Assembly: GCF_003627755.1 (NCBI RefSeq)
Contig: NZ_CP032695.1
Location: forward strand, 744,001 to 808,000
Length of the DNA: 64,000 nucleotides
Direction: 5' to 3'
Origin: Rhizobium jaguaris
GTDB lineage: Bacteria; Pseudomonadota; Alphaproteobacteria; Rhizobiales; Rhizobiaceae
Shown here: positions 34,224 to 43,010 of the stretch, piece by piece
Layout: every line of letters begins with the position of its first letter
How positions within the stretch are numbered: the stretch's first letter is position 1
The notes under the pieces: model-generated
Told to the model about the DNA's origin: nothing
What the model saw: only the letters and a program-made list of their open reading frames with translations
Databases searched by the model: none
Translations under genes and position numbers: made by a program

Positions 34224-34427
34224 TCAATCATTCGAGTTGCCATCTCGGGCTGTTTTCAAAGCCAAAGAGGACATCCGGGTGCGACGCACGACTTCCACCT
34301 CAATCAACGCCTCCTCCAACAGCGGCATAACCGATCGAAATTCGGGGTTGTCCCGGACTATTTCGAGGGCGGTCTTGAGGTGGCTCTCCGTGAGTATGCA
34401 GGCTTTTATGGTCAAGATATCTTCCAC
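34224..34427 (-). CDS. Small hypothetical helical protein
   Basis: A 67-residue frame from a GTG start, with sequence MEDILTIKACILTESHLKTA and RSVMPLLEEALIEVEVVRR. The composition is protein-like and helical. The ribosome site is poor and I know no family. It sits convergent with the kinase and downstream of the EAL gene, possibly its last cistron. Confidence 0.45.
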   Translation of the reverse strand: MEDILTIKACILTESHLKTALEIVRDNPEFRSVMPLLEEALIEVEVVRRTRMSSLALKTARDGNSND

Positions 34428-34586
34428 GCGGCCTTGCGTCCAAGCTGGGAAAGAAACGTCTCTTCCTCTGCCCTGGCCAAGATCAAAAATTCTAAAGACG
34501 AAGGCGATTGCCTAGCCCGGTTATTCTCCAAAGTCTGCCTGTTTGAACTGCGGGACCGGGCATTCCTGTCGCCGTTGCCATATCGC

Positions 34587-35912
34587 TTAAGTGGCATTGC
34601 CCTCAACTTTCGTCACGTCGCTCGCCGCAGCCGGCCGGCCGAAGAGATACCCCTGACCATAGCCACAGCCCATCTCTATCAGCGCGCTAAGCTCCGCTTC
34701 CGTCTCGATGCCTTCGGCGACAACTTCCTTTCCGAGATTCTGCGCCAGTCCAACGATTGCCTTGACAATGGCCATGTCTTCCTCGGAGTTGACCATCGCA
34801 CGCACGAAAGAGCCGTCGACCTTGATCTGATCGTACGGCAGCTCTTTCAGGTGAACCAGCGATGCGAAACCGGTGCCGAAATCGTCGAACGCGACTTTGA
34901 AACCTGTCGCCCTGAGCTGCGCCAATTGCCTAGCGACCTGGTTTTCGCGACCGGATAAGAGCACTCCTTCTGTAACCTCGATATGCAGCCTGGAAGGGTC
35001 GAGTGAAGCGCTTTTCGTAGCCGCTAGCACCTCATCGGCAAAAGCCATTTTTCCCTCCGTATCCGCAAATTGGCTGGACGAAACGTTGATGGCGATGTGT
35101 CCGAATTCGAAGCCTGCCTGCTCCCAAGTTTTCGCCTGTGATATGGCTGTCCCCAACACGTAGCTGCCGATGCGGCACGAGAATTCCGGATCGTCTAGAG
35201 CCTCGGCAAAGGCCGCAGGTGCGAGGACGGAGCCGTCGGCTTGACGCCAACGCAACAGCGCCTCAAAACCCACTCGTGTCCGTGTTCGAAGTTCAAACTT
35301 GGGCTGATAGAACAGCGTAAACGCATTTTGGGCCAGCGCCACCTTCGCGGCATCGATCATTTTGAGGCTGGCTTTCAGCTGATCGCGCCGTTCAGCAGAG
35401 AAAAACTCCAGCAAACGCGCGTTTCCCCGCTGACGCAATCTCTCGGCGGCACAATCGGCCAATCGTCTCAAGATCTGTATCGCATCGCGACCAAGCTTTC
35501 TCGGTTCGCGATCGACAACGCAAAGACACCCGATACGGATGCCAGGCTCGACCTCGATGGGCACACCGGCATAGAACCGGATGTGTTCCTTCCCGCGGAC
35601 AAAGGGATTGTCCGAAAACCTGCTGTCCTTTTCAGCATCGGGGACAATGAGAGGTCTGTCGTTCAGAATCGTGTAGTTGCAGAATGCATGCTCACGGGGG
35701 ATCCTGTTCTTTGAAAGCCCTCGATTTGCCTTGAACCACTGCCACTCGGCATCCAGTAGCGTTATCAACCCGATTGGCATTTTCGCGGCGATGCAGCCAA
35801 TTTCCACGATCGTGTCGAGGATGGGATCGCTCCCGGATGTCAGCACCGCGAGGCTATGAAGCTTGTCGAGACGTGCACGTTCGTTCGGGGGAAGTTGGTA
35901 AGCCAAGGCCAA
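34587..35912 (-). CDS. GAF-EAL cyclic di-GMP phosphodiesterase
   Basis: A 441-residue cytosolic enzyme that degrades cyclic di-GMP. It starts from TTG, with GAGGA 4-5 bases upstream; no nearby ATG fits. Residues 20-160 form a GAF domain (SDPILDTIVEIGCIAAKMPI, REHAFCNYTILND, IGCLCVVDREPR). Residues 185-430 form the EAL domain with the catalytic set present: FEALLRW, INVSSSQF, LHIEVTEGVLL, VAFDDFGTGFASL, IKVDGSFVR and VVAEGIETEAEL. I therefore expect an active phosphodiesterase. The adjacent OmpR-type and PilZ genes on the same strand suggest a local cyclic di-GMP module. The gene is separated from the regulator by about 90 bp. Confidence 0.93.
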   Translation of the reverse strand: MALAYQLPPNERARLDKLHSLAVLTSGSDPILDTIVEIGCIAAKMPIGLITLLDAEWQWFKANRGLSKNRIPREHAFCNYTILNDRPLIVPDAEKDSRFSDNPFVRGKEHIRFYAGVPIEVEPGIRIGCLCVVDREPRKLGRDAIQILRRLADCAAERLRQRGNARLLEFFSAERRDQLKASLKMIDAAKVALAQNAFTLFYQPKFELRTRTRVGFEALLRWRQADGSVLAPAAFAEALDDPEFSCRIGSYVLGTAISQAKTWEQAGFEFGHIAINVSSSQFADTEGKMAFADEVLAATKSASLDPSRLHIEVTEGVLLSGRENQVARQLAQLRATGFKVAFDDFGTGFASLVHLKELPYDQIKVDGSFVRAMVNSEEDMAIVKAIVGLAQNLGKEVVAEGIETEAELSALIEMGCGYGQGYLFGRPAAASDVTKVEGNAT

Positions 35913-36000
35913 GTATCCTCATTGGTCGTCAGGACGAGCCCGTGAATCGCCTTTGAAATGAACCGTAAGGTGGTGGAACACCATTCTTCTCTGCTGGTTC

Positions 36001-36705
36001 TCAGCGTCCACTCAGGCGGTACCCGACACCACGCACAGTTTTGATCGCGTCGGCGCTGCCGCCATCAAGTTCGGCGAGCTTGCCGCGCAAGCGATTGATG
36101 TAGACATCGATCGTTTTGTCGCGGGGATCGTACTCGCGAAACAACGCCTGCCTGGCAATTAGCGATTTCGGGCAATCCGCACCTTCGCAATTATGCAGGA
36201 CTTGAAGGATTCGCCCTTCGAGGGCGGTAATGGAGACTGTCATGTCGGAACATTCGAGCAAGAGCCGCTGAAGATCGCATACGACGCAACCTACCGAAAA
36301 TGACGCGGCATGTGGCGACGACCGGGTGCTGCGACGCGTTTCATAGAGACGGTGCGCGCGCGCTCGCAATTCCTTCACGCTGAACGGCTTCATGACGTAG
36401 TCATCTGCGCCGACGCTGATCGCGTCCGCCCGGCTATCTGCGTCACCTGCGCCCGAAATCATAATCACCGGAATGTCTGAGCGCAGCCTGCCTTCCCGCA
36501 ACAGTTCCAGGCCGCTGCCGTCCGGCAAATTGATGTCGATGATGATGCAATCATATGCGGAAAGTTCGTTGGAATGGATGTAGCGCCTCGCCTGTCTGAC
36601 CGACGAGATGTACTCCAACTTGTCACGCGAATCCGACCACGTCAGTCGCAGCATTTCAATAATATCCTGTTGGTCTTCAACAACCAGTATGTTCATGGCA
36701 TTCAC
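36001..36705 (-). CDS. OmpR-family response regulator
   Basis: A 234-residue regulator. The receiver (residues 4-118) has the acidic pocket (ILVVEDQQD), the phospho-accepting Asp in CIIIDINLPDGSGLELL, and the conserved Lys in DYVMKPFSVKELRARA. The winged helix (about 130-232) shows TALEGRILQVLHNCEG, YDPRDKTIDVYINRLRGKLA and IKTVRGVGYRLSGR. The start may be either of two in-frame ATGs (36705 or 36696). The kinase partner is not obvious; the three kinases of the region are all candidates. Confidence 0.92.
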   Translation of the reverse strand: MNAMNILVVEDQQDIIEMLRLTWSDSRDKLEYISSVRQARRYIHSNELSAYDCIIIDINLPDGSGLELLREGRLRSDIPVIMISGAGDADSRADAISVGADDYVMKPFSVKELRARAHRLYETRRSTRSSPHAASFSVGCVVCDLQRLLLECSDMTVSITALEGRILQVLHNCEGADCPKSLIARQALFREYDPRDKTIDVYINRLRGKLAELDGGSADAIKTVRGVGYRLSGR

Positions 36706-36736
36706 AAATGCTCGAATGTCTTGCCGTTCTCGCGGC

Positions 36737-37195
36737 TCATTCCTTTTCCGGAACGACCGACAACGGCGATTGCGATTGCGGGGTTTCAGGGAATGTGGAT
36801 CTCCTTGTCAGGCTTCCCAGAGTGGCGAAGGGAGATTGAATCCGCGACAGTCGATTGACGAAATATGGTGTCAATTCCTTGACGAAGCAAACATGGAGGG
36901 TTCCTCCTTGCCTTTCGACGACCACGCCGCCGATCACATAGTCAAAGCTTCCGAGAACGAGATAGACGTGATCCGGCACCCTCGATTTGCCGATACGCAG
37001 CGATGCCCCACCTTCACTGATATCCGTCATCAAACATCTTTGGATCTGCGCCTGTCGCATCCATTTCGCCGTGAATAGCAGGCTGCAGAACAGGCGCACC
37101 TCGCGGCGATACCATTTGCGGCTGAAGTAGCTGGACTCCACCCTCGACAGATATGTGCTTCGCTTTGCGGACATCGATTGCTTGACCCACTGCAT
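36737..37195 (-). CDS. PilZ-domain cyclic di-GMP-binding protein
   Basis: A 152-residue protein; the start MQWVKQSM is chosen since GGGGAGGA precedes it by 10 bases. The PilZ signature is visible: RKWYRREVR supplies the RxxxR motif, and TDISEGGASLRIG supplies DxSxxG, the second part of the binding site; the beta-barrel follows (VYLVLGSFDYVIGGVVVERQ). Thus it probably binds cyclic di-GMP. It sits 31 bp upstream of the OmpR-type regulator and on the same strand as the EAL phosphodiesterase, so these three probably work together. The C-terminal 30 residues are low complexity (Ser/Pro/Thr). Output is unknown. Confidence 0.75.
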   Translation of the reverse strand: MQWVKQSMSAKRSTYLSRVESSYFSRKWYRREVRLFCSLLFTAKWMRQAQIQRCLMTDISEGGASLRIGKSRVPDHVYLVLGSFDYVIGGVVVERQGGTLHVCFVKELTPYFVNRLSRIQSPFATLGSLTRRSTFPETPQSQSPLSVVPEKE

Positions 37196-37459
37196 ACTTT
37201 GGCAGTCCTCCCCGGGGGTGCTCGGCCTCCCAAACACTTGAACTGCAAGGCAACGAATAGATCAGCGCGGCGTTAAGGGATCACAACGCGAAATTTAAAA
37301 AAGGTTAATACGACAATGCTTATGGATTGCCGCAACGTGGCGCGATACTAAATGCTTGTTGATTCTCGCAACCTCGGACGTATTGAGCGAGCAAACGGAT
37401 GGCTGGCCAATCGAGGTTTCACGGGACTAGCAGGGCGCTCGCGCCGGAGTTCATGAACA

Positions 37460-40318
37460 TTGCAAACTAAGAATGGTGCCGTGGATTTTCGCAAGAGAAT
37501 TGCGGTGGTTTCAATTGTCTCGCAATTTTGCGCGTTCGCTGGAAGTATCGTTCTGGCGATCGTGATCACGAACAACCCCTTCGGGCGCTCGTCGCTGTCC
37601 GGCGGGACATTCTTTATCGCGGGCATGTTGGGATCGGCTCTCATCTATCAGATTAGGGCCTGCGCCCGGCAGCACGACACGGCACCTATCACCGGACCCG
37701 CACCAGGCCCATCCCATGCAGGCGGCTGGATGGCGCACCTGCCAAGCCGCAAGCTTTCGCTGTGTGACGAGGCCTGGGCGATCCACGACGTCCATCCCCG
37801 TGGGACGATTTCGCTTGAAGAGGGGCTCCAGCTCTTCGCGCCGGAATGGAGGGAATGCATCAGGGACGCCTTTGAAACCTGCGCCCGCGACGGAAGGCCC
37901 TATGACATCGAAGTCGAAGTCGCGACACGGGACGGGCCGCGAAAATGGGTGCGGCTAACAGGCACGGCCCAGCGCGGTGAGAAGGGCAGGATTAACAGGG
38001 TACAGGGTACCGTTCAGGATATTGACGAGCGCAAACGACTGACGCTTTCCGCACTCAAGCTGGAGTTTAAATTTGCTGAGTCTCTGGAGGGCATTTCCGA
38101 CGCATTCTTTCACGTCGATTGCGACTGGCGCTTCACCTATCTGAACCGCGAAGCGGAGAGGCTTCTGGAAAGAAAGCGCGAAGCTTTGCTCGGAAAGCTC
38201 CTTTGGGATGAGTTCCCGGAAGCCGCAGATGGCATTATCGGCGAGGAATACCGGAAGGCGGTCGCCAGCCAGCAGAAGAGAGTTTTCGAGGTATTCTATG
38301 GACGAGTTGAAACCTGGTTCTCGATAGCCGCCTATCCGTCGGTCGCCGGCCTGACAGTTTTCTTTCACGATGTTACGGAGCGGCGAGCGTTCGAACAGCA
38401 ACTTAAGCTGCTCGAGATGGCGGTGTCCAAGATCAAGGACTTTGTCATCATGACTGACGCATCCTCAGGGCCGCCTCATCGTCAAACCATTCTCTATGTG
38501 AATGATGCTTTTGTGGAGATCACCGGCTATTCGCGCGAAGAAGCAATCGGCCGGTCGCCAAGCTTTCTGCAAGGCGACAAAACGCAGGAGTCCATCGTCG
38601 AACGAATAGACGCATCCCTTCGGCAAGCCAAGCCGATCCGTGCCGAGCTCATAAACTATGCGAAGGACGGACATGAATACTGGGTTGAGCTGAGTATTGC
38701 TCCCATCCTCGACACGCAGGGAAAGCCGACGCATTTCGTTGCGACGGGGAGGGACATCTCTGAGCGGAGGAAGGCCGAAGAGGTACTGGCAGAAAGCGAG
38801 GAGCGTTTCAGGATCATCGCAATGGTGACGACCGACGCTGTTTGGGACTGGGATATGGCTAGTAATACCGTGCGGTGGAACGACAACATCTCGTCGCTTT
38901 TCGGCCATGACCCGGCGACGCCTGAGCAGGCGTTCGCACAATGGGAAGCCAATGTTCATCCGGATGATCGGACCGAAGTGCTCGCCAATGTCCGCGCCGC
39001 AATTGCCGGGTCGGAGGAATGCTGGCAAATGGAGTACCGGTTCCAACGCGGCGACGGAAGTTTTGCCAACGTGTTGGATCAAGGCCACATTATTCGCAAT
39101 GGTTCAGGTGCCGCTACAAGGGTGGTTGGCGGCATCCGAGACATTACCGAGAGTCGCGCGATCGAAGCAAAGCGCCTGCAGACGCAGAGGCTTGAGGCCA
39201 TCGGGAAATTGACCGGCGGTGTCGCGCACGATTTTAACAATCTTCTCACCGTGATCATCGGAACGGCGGAAACCCTGACCGACGAGCTGCCCAAAGACGA
39301 TTGGTTATGGAAGACGGCGGAACTCAACCGGAGAGCCTCGGAGCACGGAGCCGCCCTGACGCGCCAGCTTCTGACGTTCGCCGGTCGGCAGCCGCTGGAG
39401 CCGAAGGTTTTGGATCTCAACAATCTCATCGCAGGCATTGAGGAACTTTTATTACGCGCTGTCGGCGGGGCGATCGACATGACGATTCTGCCGGGCGCGA
39501 AGCTTTGGAGCGTGAAGGCCGATGCGGCGCAGCTCGAATCTTCCATTCTGAACCTGTGCCTGAACGCCAGGGATGCCATGTCGTCAGGTGGCCAGTTGAT
39601 GGTGCGAACGGAAAATATCGAAGTGGAAAGATCCGGCCGGCACCGCCATCTTGTCTCCGCCGGTCAATATGTTGTTCTCAGCATAGCCGACGATGGCGAG
39701 GGCATGGATGCCGAGGCCCGAGAACAGGCTTTCGAACCTTTCTTCACCACCAAGGAATTCGGCAAGGGAAGTGGTCTTGGCCTCAGCATGGTCTACGGGT
39801 TCGTCAAACAGTCAGGCGGTCATGTGGAGATTGATTCCCGACCGGCCGTTGGCACAACGGTATCAATCTATCTGCCGAGAGCCGACGATCCTGAATTCGG
39901 ATCCGAACGATTGTCTACAGGCGTTTCCAGGGGCTCAGAACGTGTTCTGATTGTAGAAGACGATCAAAGGGTCAGGGACTTTACGGAACAGTTCCTAAAG
40001 ACATACGGATACCACGTCGACTGCGCCAGCGATGCTGATGAGGCGATCAAGATCCTCAGCATCGAGGAACCCTTTGACTTGGTCTTCACCGACATTGTCA
40101 TGCCGGGGGCCATGAACGGTAGCCAACTTGAACAGGAAATCCGCCGTCTCCATCCGGACCTGCCCGTCCTCCTGACAACGGGCTTTGCCGACTTGGCCGA
40201 GTATAAATCCGACGATCTGCATTTTATCGGCAAACCGTACACGCGCCGACAACTTTCTGAAAAAATGCGGGAAATTCTGGATGCTCGAAGGTCGTCTGAT
40301 GACCGCCGTGACGATTGA
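37460..40318 (+). CDS. Multi-PAS hybrid sensor histidine kinase with C-terminal receiver
   Basis: A 952-residue protein beginning at TTG or, less likely, at GTG 37481. One or two N-terminal hydrophobic segments (residues 14-65: IAVVSIVSQFCAFAGSIVLA) anchor it. Four PAS/PAC units follow: about 95-200 (ends VQGTVQDIDERKR), 205-315 (ends VFFHDVTERRAFE), 320-440 (NDAFVEITGYSREEAIGRSP, ends GRDISERRKAEE) and 445-570. HisKA has the His in GKLTGGVAHDFNNLL (near 590). The HATPase shows LNLCLNARDAM, DDGEGM and FGKGSGLGLSMVYGFVKQSG. The receiver (826-945) has VLIVEDD, the Asp in LVFTDIVMPG and the Lys in FIGKPYTR. The third PAS is LOV-like but has no reactive cysteine (GRSPSFLQ). Signal unknown. Confidence 0.93.
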   Translation: MQTKNGAVDFRKRIAVVSIVSQFCAFAGSIVLAIVITNNPFGRSSLSGGTFFIAGMLGSALIYQIRACARQHDTAPITGPAPGPSHAGGWMAHLPSRKLSLCDEAWAIHDVHPRGTISLEEGLQLFAPEWRECIRDAFETCARDGRPYDIEVEVATRDGPRKWVRLTGTAQRGEKGRINRVQGTVQDIDERKRLTLSALKLEFKFAESLEGISDAFFHVDCDWRFTYLNREAERLLERKREALLGKLLWDEFPEAADGIIGEEYRKAVASQQKRVFEVFYGRVETWFSIAAYPSVAGLTVFFHDVTERRAFEQQLKLLEMAVSKIKDFVIMTDASSGPPHRQTILYVNDAFVEITGYSREEAIGRSPSFLQGDKTQESIVERIDASLRQAKPIRAELINYAKDGHEYWVELSIAPILDTQGKPTHFVATGRDISERRKAEEVLAESEERFRIIAMVTTDAVWDWDMASNTVRWNDNISSLFGHDPATPEQAFAQWEANVHPDDRTEVLANVRAAIAGSEECWQMEYRFQRGDGSFANVLDQGHIIRNGSGAATRVVGGIRDITESRAIEAKRLQTQRLEAIGKLTGGVAHDFNNLLTVIIGTAETLTDELPKDDWLWKTAELNRRASEHGAALTRQLLTFAGRQPLEPKVLDLNNLIAGIEELLLRAVGGAIDMTILPGAKLWSVKADAAQLESSILNLCLNARDAMSSGGQLMVRTENIEVERSGRHRHLVSAGQYVVLSIADDGEGMDAEAREQAFEPFFTTKEFGKGSGLGLSMVYGFVKQSGGHVEIDSRPAVGTTVSIYLPRADDPEFGSERLSTGVSRGSERVLIVEDDQRVRDFTEQFLKTYGYHVDCASDADEAIKILSIEEPFDLVFTDIVMPGAMNGSQLEQEIRRLHPDLPVLLTTGFADLAEYKSDDLHFIGKPYTRRQLSEKMREILDARRSSDDRRDD

Positions 40319-40697
40319 AGTCCACATTCGGCGACAGCCATCTCCAAGAATTTTGTGAGACTCCCTGTTCCGGATTTCAATTGTTCAAAGCTGCCGTGCC
40401 ATCCATCATGAAAATCGACGTCAAGCCGATAAGGCGACTGCAAACTACGAGCATCATGCGTTGGAGCGGCCGGTCAATCCAACCCTTCAATTAGCATGAC
40501 GCGCCGTACGGCGGGACGAGACATTATCTTGCCCATTAGCCGTGTCCAAACGCGCCAACGACCAGCCATTGAAAACCCGATTTGCTCTCCCCAAAGCCAG
40601 AACACCAGAAGCCCCGCGTTATGGCTGGCCGGGCAAACTGGGCACCGGGTCCGCTTCATCGGCATGGCCGTGCTCACGGCGACGTCGTTCCAGCACC
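40319..40697. other. Gene-free stretch
   Basis: No convincing gene; a minus-strand frame (40474-40677) has no ribosome site and no family. Confidence 0.35.
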
Positions 40698-40859
40698 CTA
40701 ACGATTTGAGCCCGGACCGTGATGGCTGAGAGGAATGCCTTGCCCGGGCGTTCCATATTTATTGGTAGTGCAAGAGGAGAGGGTGACTGCAATGAACACC
40801 GCCACCGTGGGAATTGCCATCAATAGTAGGCGCGATCTGCACGTCGAGTCGATTGCCAT
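40698..40859 (-). CDS. Putative small lipoprotein
   Basis: A 53-residue frame with positively charged start (MAIDSTCRSR), a hydrophobic stretch (LLLMAIPTVAVFIAVT) and a lipobox LSSC followed by TTNKYGTPG. These are the features of a bacterial lipoprotein with a short unstructured mature part. GGGG lies about 10 bases before the ATG. No family known; it could also be a chance frame. Confidence 0.45.
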   Translation of the reverse strand: MAIDSTCRSRLLLMAIPTVAVFIAVTLSSCTTNKYGTPGQGIPLSHHGPGSNR

Positions 40860-40933
40860 TGTGAGCACCCCGTCGAAATTGCGTTGATACAGACCCGCCC
40901 TATCTTCAGGCAAATATACGCGCGCAAACGTTG

Positions 40934-41158
40934 TTCTGTAATCCACAATCACCTTGGTGGAAGGGCACGGTCGAGAATGAGAACGGCCGGGTAGGGAAAT
41001 GGCTTACGAGAGAGGTCGATCCATTGTCGATCACAGAGGCCGATCTGATCGATATCTGCAACCGGCTCAACGCCACACCGCGCAAATGTCTTGGCTAGCG
41101 AACGCCAGCCGAAGTCTTCCGCAAGAAACTGCTCGCTCAGGTGAGACATGCGGGTTAG
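40934..41158 (+). pseudogene. IS30-family transposase remnant (C-terminal)
   Basis: FCNPQSPWWKGTVENENGRV, GKWLTREVDPLSITEADLID and RLNATPRKCLG, then an in-frame TAG where IS30 proteins have Trp, then RTPAEVFRKKL. This is the end of the IS30 DDE domain (SPWQKGxVENxNGxxRxxLP, NxTPRKxLGWxTPxE). The rest of the gene and the terminal repeats are not present. Confidence 0.8.
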
Positions 41159-41344
41159 CTTCTGCAGTTCCGCTAGTCGCGGTTCGCCATGAACTCACAC
41201 ATTATAAAATGTTTTTCGGCCGCCGGTCGGCAAGCCGTTGGGTCGGAGCTGGTAAAAGAGAGGGGCACCATGGACGCAGAACCGTTCACGCGGCAAAATC
41301 AATATTCACAAGAGCCACGCCAATCCACATCGCGCTCGCTTCCG

Positions 41345-42838
41345 TTAGGTGTTCGAACGGCTCGCGGTGATCGCCGCAATTGCGTTTAGCGTTTCGGCAT
41401 CACGACCGTAAATATCTTCGTAGTAGTGCACGGTTCCGTCAGTTGTCGGCCAGGCGGTGAAGTAAGCGACATATACCGGCACCTCCTCGGGGACGGGCAT
41501 GTCCTTTGTTGCTCCGTCTGCGATCTGACCATCAACGAAATCAATCGAGGTTTTCAACACGGCTGCCGCCATCGCCTGAGGGTTTTGAAGGCGGATGCAT
41601 CCGTGGCTAAACATACGATCCTGTGACGCAAATTTTCCCCTAGCCGGGGTGTCGTGCATGTAGATGGCATGCGGATTAGGAAACAGAATCTTCAAACGAC
41701 CAAGCGCGTTCTCCGGCCCCGGTGGCTGCACCACCGAGATGTTGTCCAGGGGTTGCGACCAGTCGACTTTTGCCGACGGCATCATTTTGCCTTTAACGGA
41801 AACCTTATAGCCTTCCCGGTCAAGGTAGTTGGGATCGCGCCGCAGTTTGGGTAGCATTTCGTTCTTGATGATCGATTGCGGAACGCCCCAATCAGGGTTG
41901 AACTCGACCGTTTTGATGGTTGCATCGAAAAAGTTTGTTTGATGATCCTGCTGCCCAATCACCGCCTTCATCGAAAGAGCCAGTTGCCCGTTTTCCTGAT
42001 AATAGGCCATGTACGCAGGCTGATTGATGAAGACGTATCGATCCGGAAACTCCCGCGGAAGCCACCGCAGTTCTTCCATCGCGACGACAACCTTGTTGAT
42101 ATCGGCCAATGTATTGCTCGAAGCGGACGAGCTGCGAAGAAATTGGAGTTCGATCGCGAGCTGCGCAAATTTGGCGTTGTCTGGCACCACATGCTTGATT
42201 ACGAGCGACAGGTTTGGAGCTAAGCCAAGCTCACTCAGGGTGGCCGCTAGATCCAGACTTTTGCGCTTGAAATCGTAATAGTTCGAGAGCGCGTTCGGAT
42301 CGATACGTCCACGATAATTGTCTTGCAGGAACATGAGGAACTTGGTGCTCAGACTGGCCTCGAACTGTGCAAGCGCCTGAGTTCTCTCAGTCGAACCCTT
42401 GGGATATCGGTCGTAGGTCTGCTTAACTGTGTAGTCGCCAGCATTGAGGCCCCAGTCATCCGCTTGTTTGAGAAAGCTCAGTGCCTGGATTGCCTTCGAC
42501 GTTGGCCCGCCTGCATCAACCCAAATTGTTTTAGCCTTTGGCTGTCCGTAGAAGCCCTCAATTGCTCGCGCGATGTCATCCGTGGCGAAGATCGACGCGT
42601 TTCCCATCTCCCGTAGTGTTTGCGCCTGCAATCCATCGGCTCCGAAGAGAGTCAACAAGCCTGGTCCGCTGATGGTCGGTACAATGTGGACCTGCCGCAT
42701 AACAGGAGTGCGGTAATCGCTGGTGTACTTCACCTGCGGAGCTAGGCGCGCCGCCGGAGGCGCAGCAAGTGCGGCATAGGGGGTTGCCGCCAAAGCTGCG
42801 ATGAGCGGAATGACAGTGCGGGCCAATCGCTGCGCCAT
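41345..42838 (-). CDS. L,D-transpeptidase (YcbB/LdtD-like)
   Basis: A 497-residue periplasmic enzyme that makes 3-3 cross-links in peptidoglycan or attaches proteins to it. The start MAQRLARTVIPLIAAL gives a clean Sec signal peptide (to about residue 27, ALA); another ATG 12 codons upstream is possible. The middle (120-300) is the helical YcbB scaffold domain. The catalytic YkuD domain has PHAIYMHDTPARGKFASQDR and MFSHGCIRLQNP, with the nucleophilic cysteine in SHGC-R. The end carries AYFTAWPTTDGTVHYYEDIY, the typical YcbB C-terminus. It stands alone between an IS30 relic and the kinase at 43011. Confidence 0.92.
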   Translation of the reverse strand: MAQRLARTVIPLIAALAATPYAALAAPPAARLAPQVKYTSDYRTPVMRQVHIVPTISGPGLLTLFGADGLQAQTLREMGNASIFATDDIARAIEGFYGQPKAKTIWVDAGGPTSKAIQALSFLKQADDWGLNAGDYTVKQTYDRYPKGSTERTQALAQFEASLSTKFLMFLQDNYRGRIDPNALSNYYDFKRKSLDLAATLSELGLAPNLSLVIKHVVPDNAKFAQLAIELQFLRSSSASSNTLADINKVVVAMEELRWLPREFPDRYVFINQPAYMAYYQENGQLALSMKAVIGQQDHQTNFFDATIKTVEFNPDWGVPQSIIKNEMLPKLRRDPNYLDREGYKVSVKGKMMPSAKVDWSQPLDNISVVQPPGPENALGRLKILFPNPHAIYMHDTPARGKFASQDRMFSHGCIRLQNPQAMAAAVLKTSIDFVDGQIADGATKDMPVPEEVPVYVAYFTAWPTTDGTVHYYEDIYGRDAETLNAIAAITASRSNT

Positions 42839-43010
42839 ATGACAGGACCCCGGTGAAACACGAAACTTTCGCATACAGCGAACGGCATTTGTTGCCGTCG
42901 GTGCTCGAACACACCGAGCGGTTCGGCTAAGTGCTCTTCTCCTCTAAAGGCTTATGCAACCAAGCCCGATCAGTTGGGCGGAAAAAGGGCGGGGCGCTAT
43001 TCGACTCGCG

